Shown here one piece after another: positions 55,601 to 64,000 of a stretch of DNA of 64,000 nucleotides (within the stretch, counting starts at the first letter, position 1; each line of letters opens with the position of its first letter). The translations under genes and the position numbers were made by a program. Source of the DNA: Lunularia cruciata (Eukaryota > Streptophyta > Marchantiopsida > Lunulariales > Lunulariaceae). The notes beneath the pieces were generated by a model. That model was not told where the DNA came from. It ran no database searches and worked only from the letters and a program-made list of their open reading frames with translations. Location of the stretch: contig OX419758.1 in NCBI GenBank assembly GCA_948567375.1, forward strand, positions 45,523,473 to 45,587,472. The letters run 5' to 3'.

Positions 55601-56219
55601 AGAAGCATTGACATACCTTCATTCTGCAGCAAGTCCACCTGTTTACCATCGGGATGTAAAATCCGCCAACATTCTTTTGGAGGATAACTTTAATGCTAAA
55701 GTGACTGACTTCGGTATCTCGAAACTAGCATCGCATATGGATGCTACCCACATCACAACAATGGCTATCCAAGGTACTCCAGGTTACATTGACCCGGAGT
55801 ACTATACCTCATTCCAGCTGACAGTGAAGAGTGATGTCTACAGTTTTGGGGTAGTGCTGCTTGAAATCCTCAGTGCCCAACCACCCATTGATCCTAAAAG
55901 GGGCGAGAGAGATAATTCACTTGTGCAGATGGCAGCCCATCTGATCAAAACGGATGCACTGCATTTCTTTCTGGATCCACGTTTACAAGCGAGCTTCGAG
56001 ACCGTAGAGGAAGTTAAAATATCAATTTTACAGTTAGGACAGCTTGCCTTAAAATGCACAAATATGAGATCTTCCGACCGACCTAACATGAAGGAGGTGT
56101 CTGCGGAGCTGCTGGAACTCTATTCTGATTCTCTGCGGCGAGATTATTCAGAAGCTTCTTTGTCGGATCAGGAGAATATTTCAGATCAATCAAGTGGAAC
56201 TTTGAACCCAGCAAAATAG
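49617..56219 (+). CDS. Malectin-like/LRR receptor kinase, with two frameshifts
   Basis: A plasma-membrane receptor kinase in ten exons, placed by GT...AG sites and phase: 49617-49719, 50217-50878, 51467-51989, 52301-52430, 52663-52821, 53278-53418, 53650-53718, 54061-54258, 54784-54890, 55060-56219. Order: signal peptide (exon 1, hydrophobic core about residues 10-31); malectin-like domain (GFISIDCGG to ELYGEFAAKSV, exons 2-3); the GDPCLPIPWNW motif (exon 4); a few leucine-rich repeats (exons 5-8); a membrane span (55092-55160); and a Ser/Thr kinase in one exon. The kinase is complete: GEGGFGQVY (from 55302), the VAIKK lysine (55362), HRDVKSANIL (from 55647), DFG (55707) and GTPGYIDPEY. Two single-base faults occur. 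An extra T in 50788-50790 brings in a TAA at 50792, and a base is missing after 51923, leading to TGA at 51969. They compensate in length but not in between. Either this is a recent pseudogene or the assembly has errors. The exon 10 acceptor is the least certain. Confidence 0.8.
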
Positions 56220-58310
56220 ATGATAGCGTCTAATTAGGTTTGACTACCTATGAGTAAAGATAGCTCATAAGTAGTCTATTTCTGGTGTATGATTTTCTTC
56301 TAGACAAGTTGGTAATATCCTTCCTTATTAGAGTTGATTAGAAATGTTACTGCGTACTTCTGTTTCGTTCTAGATTTATTACATGCATATGCCCTTTGGA
56401 ATTGGTCAGTCTGTTAGCACATGGTTTATTATGATTTCACATATACAAATCATCAAGATGGATAGTTTTAGTTTTTCGTTTTGTCTCATAACGGACCTTA
56501 AAGCACCGATGTGACACCTGGACATTTAATTTCCCAGTAATAATTCGAATCAACATGCTCAAATTGCAAAGCTAAAATTGCATATGCACTGTGGGTATAA
56601 GTATGCATATGTTCTTCTACTGAATTTATCTGAACCCTAGTTTGATTGCTGTTTTTATTCTGCAAGATGGTCGCCTTTATTTCTTATCCTAGCTTCCAGC
56701 CGTACTAGTCTGGGAAGTACATCTGATGCATTCTCTCTGGGATCTGAAGTTCTGATTACAGCTAAATGTGACGTTTTTAACGTTTGGAACTTATCTAACT
56801 AGGCCTTATTATATATATGACCTCAAAGCCAATGCGATTCCAATTGCAATCCCATGCGTGTTGCAATTGCACTGCCTACAATTAGTACCAAAGCCAGCCT
56901 CTGTCCTTGGAAACTCGAGTCATTTTGATGCACATGAAGGTAGAGATCAACACACGTTGATACAATGTCATGTACTATCGCAAGAACAGTTAACTACAGG
57001 AGCTGTTCTTATCATCTCAAGGTAAAAGTTGACAACCCCAAATACTTCGGACATCAAACAAAACATGGTCAACTTTCATCTGGGGATCGCTTCGAGTGCC
57101 TCAAGTTTCAATTGACTTTCACAGTGATCCGAAAATTACGGTACCGACAAATGCAGCCTTCAAATCAACAAAGACTTACGTTTCACGTTTAATGTCAACA
57201 TTAACGCTACCTCGTCGAGGAGATTGGACCGGTATGATAAAAGTCCTGCAGGTTCATAATTTAGGTCAGCGATCGAATCCCTGTGAAGCCAGGGTCTTGA
57301 CTGGATTTGCCGACTACCAGAGGGCAAGAACGGAGATCTGAGAGATTACTTCATGTTAGCTGACACGAAATAAGTCAACCAAGGCAGTCGCCAAAACAGA
57401 GAAGGAACTGAAAAGTATGCGTAGGTCTTTTACACTGCCTTCATGATTCATCCAAAAGCCCAGTCACTGGTGGAAAAGAGGAAAACACTTCCCAAAGAAA
57501 TGTGCGAATGAGCATTTTTGAACTGAGAACCAAACGCTCGTTTGCACAATAGATCCCAAGAAGGAGAAATGCCTGATTTCCATGAGCTGTAATCTTGAAT
57601 TCAACAAATGGTGAGTGAATTACAACAAGATCACAATCGGAACAGATGACCGCTTCATGATAACGTTTCAAGTAAGAGCTTAAGTCCAAGATAGATATGT
57701 ACTGAATATAACAAACAATAGTCAGACTCTACACCGCTACAATTTCCTAACCAGATGACGTGGCTAGATTAGTTTGAAAGATATCCAAATTAAATAAATA
57801 AAATCCAAACAAAGACAAGAATATGCTCAAGTCTCCAAGTGTATTATTTATAAGTACTATTTGATCAACGCTTCTTGGGCCTCCACGTGTACATGATAGA
57901 CTGTTTTCTTCAATCTATTGAAGTCCTTTCACACACTTCCTTTGAACACTAAGTGAAACAGATATAAATCCTTACATTAATTATAAATCATGAGGAGTAC
58001 AAAAACTACTCAAAGCATCTCTGAGGATTTTCTTTTCTTTTCGATTTAGTCACGTGGAACGAAAAATAAATTACTTGAAGGCCAGTAAGCACGTTTTTAC
58101 CAGTGGACTATTTGGATTTGTTGCTTGGCCTTACCTAGGTTGCTCTAAGGTCTTTGTTGTTTATTTCTTCTTGACTACCCCGGTACCATCTCGATGGAGG
58201 TCGAAATGCTTTCAATGAAAAGTAAAACTTATAATATAAGCACTGAGTGCTCTAACTCTAACTAGTGTTACCATTGGATGCTCTACACAAACTCTAACTT
58301 TTGTAGTACA
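56220..58310. other. Intergenic DNA, no gene recognised
   Basis: The start is the 3' flank of the receptor kinase. Open frames stay under 90 codons with no known motif. From about 57.8 kb the sequence becomes AT-rich toward the copia remnant. Confidence 0.4.
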
Positions 58311-58385
58311 TGTTATTAACTATACCAACCTCAACTACAGTATGTTACACGTATTACCATCTGAATTCAGTTTTAACACACACTC
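58311..58385 (-). repeat. LTR trace of the copia element, left
   Basis: ATTAACTATACCAACCTCAA ... GTATTACCATCTGAATTCAG aligns with the right-hand trace at 61985-62060. It lies just beyond the RNase H end of the element, as a 3' LTR would. The full LTR limits cannot be fixed. Confidence 0.5.
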
Positions 58386-61300
58386 GTTTAAAAAATGATA
58401 GCATTTCAATTAAAATTCTAAAATTACAAAACTTATTTCCTTGTAAAGTTTTTATAAAAAGCATCCACAATTCATTCATTGGTGTTAATGTAATTGAAAC
58501 AGATTTCTTATTTGTTTTACTACTCTTTCATATAATGAAATTGGATCTCTATGTGTTTGGTTCTCTTGTAAAATTTTGAGTTGTACACAGGCTTGATAGC
58601 ACTTTGACTGTCATTGTACATTTGGGCATCCTGTCCACACCATTGGTCATTGAGTGAGATGCAAAGCTAGATTACTTCCTTAGTAATCTAGCTAAGTAAT
58701 TTTGGTACATACTATTTTTCACTGCTTTTCTATGTTGAGGTGAAAGATTAGAACTTTGCCACTGGGTTTACAACGTAAGCTACCTCAAGTATTGTACTTA
58801 TCATAGCGTATATTAAACATCCTATTGCTTCTTGGTAGTGTGTTTAATTGGTTTTCTTTCTTCCATGTGTGATTTGGGATTTGGATATTCAGAAGTAGTG
58901 ATTGGATGTGTATCCGCAAGATTGAACCATTTATAATTGATTTTATTGGATCTTCCAGAGTACTAAGTGAATACGTATAAGTAAGATTTAACTGTTTATA
59001 ATTGACTGTCTGTTTTTCTTCAGTCAATCTGATCTAAGATTCTCTTTTTCATAAGAATTTTGAAGTACTACATACTACTCTACTTCTTCATATGTAAATT
59101 CAAACTCTTTACAAGTGAAATCTTGCATGGTACTAATATTAAATTTATCTTTCACACAAATTATTATGTTTCTACAAACAGAAGTATTATATCAGATTCA
59201 TAGTACGCACAAAGAGGAAAAAGTGATGGTTACAACTCATATCTCTCTAAGAAGTAATCAAATTTCCAATTCTAGTTTCTTAAGGCTTGCTCAAGCTAAA
59301 AATACTCTTTGGCAATCTGCAAACACTCCTCTCCTTTCTAGCTTCTTTTTATCCTTGTGGCTACTTCATATAAATCTAATCATGAAAAGTTCCATTAAGA
59401 AAAGATGTCTTGATGTCAAATTGAACTATCTATATGTCTTCTGCAATGACTAAAAAAAGAATAGATTCTAATGGAATCAAACTTGATTAATAGATCAAAT
59501 GTCTACTCGTAGTCAATTCTTACAAGTTATGAATATCTCTTGGCTATAGGTCCAGTCTTGTGCCTTAAGATGTTGCACTTTGAATGAATCTTTGTTCTAT
59601 AGACCTACTTTTATTTTATTTTATTTTAGTTCAGTTTCCTTTTTAGCAAAGTTATTAGCTTCCTAATAAAACTTTATGAATCAAATTCCTCATCCATGGC
59701 CTTTGCTCACTTATATTTTAATAATTTTCTCCATTTATGCACAATTGTTAGCTTCAAAGTTGTGTGCTACTTCAATGACTCAATTTTGTCATCCATGGCT
59801 TCCATCCTCTCAAGTGATTGCAAGTATCTTGGAAATGAACAAGATTTGCATCCCCATTTCTTCATTAAATCTTAGATACCACAATGCAAGTATAAGATGC
59901 CTTAATTTAAGCTTACTCACCGAGTTTTTGTCATGGTAATCTCATTCTATTACTTCTGCAATTTATTCCATCTTGAGTGGTTGAACTTGAGATCATTTTC
60001 AATCAGGTTCTTGATTGTCTTCATTGTCTTCTTGAAGTGGATAAATTTTGATCTCACTTGTGGATTCTTTTGTGACTTCCTCCATAGACTCCTTGGAAGC
60101 TTGTGGAAACTCTCCATCAACTTCTCTCTCATCAATATTCATTCTTGCATGTGCTTGCTCTCCATCTCTCTTGAAAATAATTTGCACCTAAGTTAAGCAT
60201 ATATGTCAGTTGAAGATCAAGTACCTCCTCTCTAAACATGATGTCTTTACCTTCACATATGTTTTTCTTCTTTTGATCAGAATTTGAAGGCTTGGATTTT
60301 GAAGTATATCCAAAAAATACATATCTTGTCCCTTTGGATCAAACTTCTTTCTCACACACTTTGGTGTGTACATTAAGATTGAGCAACCAGAAGTAATATG
60401 CAACTATATCCAACAAAATACAGCTTTTGTAGCTTTAAATAAAAGATCTTTCTTCCACCCTTTGTTGTGTGCACAAAGATGGGGCATAACAAGGGGTAAT
60501 ATGTAGCTGTTTGTTTTGTTCTATGCCGAAGACCACAAGGAATTTTTGCTAAAACTGTATTTAAAATTCTATTCAAAAAATGTATCATATCTCCCCTTGC
60601 TTTTGCACACAACTCTATAGCAAAATTTCTAGAAAGCAACGAGCTTCTTGCTACTTCAAATATTCTATGATTCTTGTTGAAATATTTTGCTCTGAATTGT
60701 TAAGTGCTATAAGTTCATGTATTAATCCAACACTTTGTACAAAAGTAGAGTATCCTTTTCTAACGTATTTACCTCCTCTATAAGATTGCATTTTCTTGAG
60801 CTTCACTTCATGTTGACCTTCTAATTGTGTGTGGAGTTGTTTGAAGAACAAAAGAGGTTTTTACTTCTCTTTTAAGAAAAATACAACTTTGAAGCCACTA
60901 ATTCATCTTGTAAAAGTAGATAATTTCTTGATTCTCCTATTGAGCTCACACCCATAGTTCATCCTTGAATAGAATATAAAATCTTGATTCTATCATTGAG
61001 CTCAGACTCATAGAACCACTTGCAATACTATGAAAGAACTCTCCAACCATATGATTGCCTCTACTATCAATAGATTTTGTAGAAGGTAGACTACGTTGCT
61101 TTTTTAGAGCACATCCATCACAATACAAAGACTTTTGAATACAAAGACTTTTGAATACCAAGTTCTTCCAGTTTCAAACCGCCTACTAGGCCTTCTATCT
61201 CCATTTTCCTAATGTAGGCAGGATTGAGATAACCAAGTCTTGAGTTCCATGGTGCAATATTAACTTTCTAAAGTCTTTCTTCCTTTCTACCTTTTTGCAG

Positions 61301-61984
61301 CTACTTCTTTTTTTCAATTGAGAAATGTTGAAGTTTTTGGTCCTGCCATCATGACTACCTCCATTTTTTTTTCTATCAATAGCTAAAAAGGTTATCTCTC
61401 ATGAGCTCTCTTCCTTGTCTTCTACATATCCTTTCAAGGTTTCTTCCTTCTGTAGTATCGCAGTGAGTTACTAAATGATATATTGGTCTTCAGGTATATG
61501 TTTCATGCGTGTATTATATGAAGATTAATTAGTGGCAAACTATAAATAGATTTGGTGATTTGAGGAATTATCTATTCTTACACTAATGTTATTTAATTGA
61601 CTAGTGAGGGTTTCAACTTTGCTAATTAAACCTACTATCTCAGCTCAAGGATTCATTTGTGACTGAAAGAATCTTTCTTGGAAAATGTGCTTATTCTTTG
61701 AAATCAGTTGTTCAAAATCTATATTCAAAAAGTGGTTTGGTGACTCAAACCATTTTTGGAATTGAATAAATTGATCAATCTCGGTAAATACTTCTCTTTT
61801 ATGGTTGTATAGATCTATACTTTTGCAACTTTTTTCTTGCTTTGCCAATATGTCTCTCTCCATTTATTATTCTTTGTTCTATAGTCTTTGTTCCATTTAT
61901 GACCCCTTAAAGTCTCTTGACATGAAGATGATTATAATGTGAATTAATAATCAATAAATTTAATATCCAAATCAATAAATTCTA

Positions 61985-62060
61985 TAGTACAGAGTATTAG
62001 CTATACCACCTCAACTTACTACATCCTACATTTACCATTTGAAATGCAATTTTTACCTAG
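61985..62060 (-). repeat. LTR trace of the copia element, right
   Basis: ATTAGCTATACCACCTCAAC ... ATTTACCATTTGAAATGCAA aligns with 58311-58385. It lies just beyond the gag end, as a 5' LTR would. Confidence 0.5.
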
Positions 62061-62155
62061 TACAAACTTTATGTATATGTATAGTACAAAATTTACATTT
62101 TGTACTACACACTGTAGTTCCAAAATCTACAATTTGCTTATTTGCAGCATGAGAT

Positions 62156-62305
62156 CCGGTGAACTATCATCAATCAAAAAATCATAGATAATTTGATTTA
62201 TCTCAAATACCAGTTAGTGCACTTTGATCGAAACCGGTGAACCACCAACAATCATACAATTATAGCTATTGTGATTTACCTCAAGCCCAGTTATTCCACT
62301 GTGAT
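62156..62305. repeat. Diverged 78-bp tandem duplication
   Basis: CCGGTGAACTATCATCAATCA at 62156 and CCGGTGAACCACCAACAATC at 62234 begin two units. They share AT(A)GATAATTTGATTTATCTC/ATTGTGATTTACCTC, CAGTTA and CACT(T/G)TGAT. The duplication is non-coding. Confidence 0.6.
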
Positions 62306-64000
62306 TAGTTTACGTGTTTGAGGGTGGATTGTGCTTACATTTGACGCCTACAGATCGCATCTCGCTCATGCAACAGCATGTAATTAATGAAAGTCTGAGA
62401 ATTCTACCATTTAAGGTAGTTCTGACTTCCCACGCACCCATCCATTAGATTAAGATTCCTCTATAGCTAGATGTTGTTTGTCAAGATAAAGAGCAGGTTG
62501 TTTGACTGGTATTCAAAGTACAGTAGAAGGGGACGGTAACTACCTCCACTTGCGAAATTCCAGATTCAGATCCCGATAAGTTTACCTCCTCAGTCCCACA
62601 CATATATCCATACACCCATTAAATATGAAGTGAATGCAGGGGTAAAACTCCAAAAGGCGCAGTAATTCTGAGATTGGTAACAGGATCAAAATGTGGTGCC
62701 AAGGTTTTGTTAATTCTTCAGCATAAGATGTCAAGAGATGACTGATGATGACAAGGAATGTAATTGTCACAAAGATTAAAAGTAAAAATTGTCACAAGAT
62801 TTCTTATTGAGAAAAACGTAGCGTACGTATTGAGAAGTCTCGCCCTTAACATCAGCTACCGTTATTTCTCGAATCCAGTACTAGTAGGCATTGTAGAAAG
62901 ACAAAAGCAACACGATGCGATCGTCAGCGGCGACTCCTGTTATATACAATTCTTGGCAGAGATGCTTTTACTCGTGGGTACACAGAAGAAATTGTCATTC
63001 ACTGAACGTGGAGTCGGAGGCGTTTCTAGAAAGGACAGTTGCCGAACAAAGTGGATTTGGGAATCCTATGGTTGCAGTTGCTTCGCCTATGGATATCGTT
63101 GTGCTGCTGAAATCAAGCCATATTCTAAGCATGATCAGTGCAGCTAAATAAGAGATTCGAATTAAGTTCGAACATGGAGTTCTATCGAGCTTGTCAGGCA
63201 AGTTGACATTTGGTCCACCGGAAGAAATTGATCAACTGCGACGAAACATCCAACAGAAGGTTTATCTGTGCCATCGCGCGCCATGAGTGCTGTTTGAGCA
63301 ATGCGTTGGCGACTGACATGGTCGGAGCACGTTGGCAAGTTATGCCGTTGGTGTTCAGATATTCACATCAATTTGGACCGAGTCCTCCAGATTGTAGGGA
63401 AAATATAGTAAAATACCGGATATTTTGAGAGTGTAAGCAGTCCATGCTGTAAGTGTATATCAAGACTCGTCGAAGTTGTCATGATCTTGCATTTGAATGC
63501 ATTTGGATGCCAGTCGATATTGATCTGCCTCAAGACGATCATCTTCGCAAGCACCATATATATGTCGAGCATAATTCTACGCGTAACCACACACGTCTAT
63601 AGCTGTGCACCGATATATTAAATGCTGAGCATTCTGCGCATGCGGCCTGGCAATCAGCTGCCCAGTTTTGTGCTCCTCCTGATAAGCTCACATTCTGCGA
63701 ACAAGGATAACGAAAATTCAGATTATATTTTTGTAATAGCCATAAACAACCTATAGTTGGATACCAGTATATTACTAATTTTGTTTACGGAGAGGTTACT
63801 CATCGGCCCAGGATCTATAGCTAACTACCTGTTAGTGTCATGGCCACATTCAGTCACAGTTCTAGCATTTGAGCATCTTCAGGTGACCATCCTCCTCACA
63901 AAGTGTACCATTTTCTTCTTTACTAGAAACCTTCTTACTCTCCGGAGGCTAGGTTTGCGGGCATGTACATGCTCGTGACTCGTTCACCCAAGCTTGTAGC
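62306..64000. other. Intergenic DNA, no gene recognised
   Basis: The longest frame (62764-63147, +) overlaps others and has no recognisable domain. The base composition is less AT-rich than the copia region, so unique DNA, perhaps near another gene, may resume here. Confidence 0.35.

Larger units (their letters stand above)
58311..62060 (-). mobile_element. Decayed Ty1/copia retrotransposon
   Basis: A full-length but badly eroded copia element on the minus strand. From high to low coordinates: gag (61.56-61.88 kb, SKVETLTSQLNN); integrase zinc end and core start at 60946-61161 (CDGCALKKQRSLP... GSMSLSS); integrase core at 60651-60851 (GLIHELIALNN); the post-core segment at 60206-60639 (ILNRILNT, FVGYS, DPKGQDMYFLD); RT near 59.28-59.43 kb (QFDIKTSFLNGTFHD, IYMKQPQG, VCRLPKSIFSLSKP); and RNase H at 58.52-58.83 kb (YNDSQSAIKPVYNSKFYKRT, KHIEIQFHYMKE). 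Integrase before RT is the copia order. Frequent stops make it inactive. Faint LTR traces at both ends (58311-58385 and 61985-62060) share TATTARCTATACC..CCTCAACT. Gag matches the copia remnant at 16.3-17.6 kb. Confidence 0.85.

Noticed and set aside
62764..63147. 127-codon plus-strand open frame near the right end
   Set aside because: It overlaps other frames of similar length, has no recognised motif and shows no gene context.

Overview
The window is nuclear DNA of a land plant. It carries a chloroplast-targeted CP12 gene, two plant-type phosphoenolpyruvate carboxylase (PEPC) genes, a malectin-like/LRR receptor kinase with spliceosomal introns, and nested plant-style Ty3/gypsy and Ty1/copia retrotransposons. 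Both PEPC genes and CP12 have uninterrupted coding regions. Flowering-plant PEPC genes normally have about ten exons, so I infer a non-flowering plant, perhaps a bryophyte, with low confidence. No tRNA, rRNA or CRISPR array was found.

Layout. 0-13 kb: CP12 (+, 1772-2164) with a G-box/I-box/CCAAT cluster upstream; about 7 kb of apparently non-coding DNA with small eroded duplications; PEPC copy 1 (-, 9170-12109). 13-43.6 kb: a transposon block. It holds a Ty1/copia remnant (16.3-17.6 kb), a gypsy element with heat-shock-element-like LTRs (19.57-24.02 kb), and three fragments of an unrecognised acidic/coiled-coil repeat family (about 19, 25-26.5 and 42 kb). It also holds a three-level nest: an outer gypsy element (27.6-41.56 kb) contains a chromodomain gypsy element (29.54-35.56 kb), which contains a 3.1-kb TG...CA insertion (30.77-33.88 kb) built largely of tandem repeats. 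43.6-47.6 kb: PEPC copy 2 (+, 44591-47542), head to head with copy 1. 49.6-56.2 kb: a ten-exon malectin/LRR receptor-like kinase (+) carrying two opposite single-base frameshifts. 58.3-62.1 kb: a second, heavily decayed copia element (-) of the same lineage as the first.

How it fits together. The PEPC genes resemble each other in coding sequence, in roughly 0.9 kb of 5' leader/promoter and in the proximal 3' flank. They therefore arose by duplication of a genomic segment in inverted orientation, not by two separate retropositions, and most of the 30 kb between them is transposon. Both keep the catalytic residues and N-terminal phosphorylation serine of plant-type PEPC and carry the residues typical of C3 (non-C4) enzymes. 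CP12 (Calvin cycle) and PEPC (anaplerotic carbon fixation) are both carbon-metabolism genes, but nothing shows that they work as a cluster.

The most interesting signals are: (i) a canonical four-unit heat shock element just upstream of the TATA box in a gypsy LTR, with related arrays in two sister LTRs; (ii) the 3.1-kb insertion, whose removal with one ACGT duplicate restores the integrase frame; (iii) the unrecognised acidic/coiled-coil repeat family; (iv) the intronless head-to-head PEPC pair; and (v) the frameshifted receptor kinase with an intact kinase domain.
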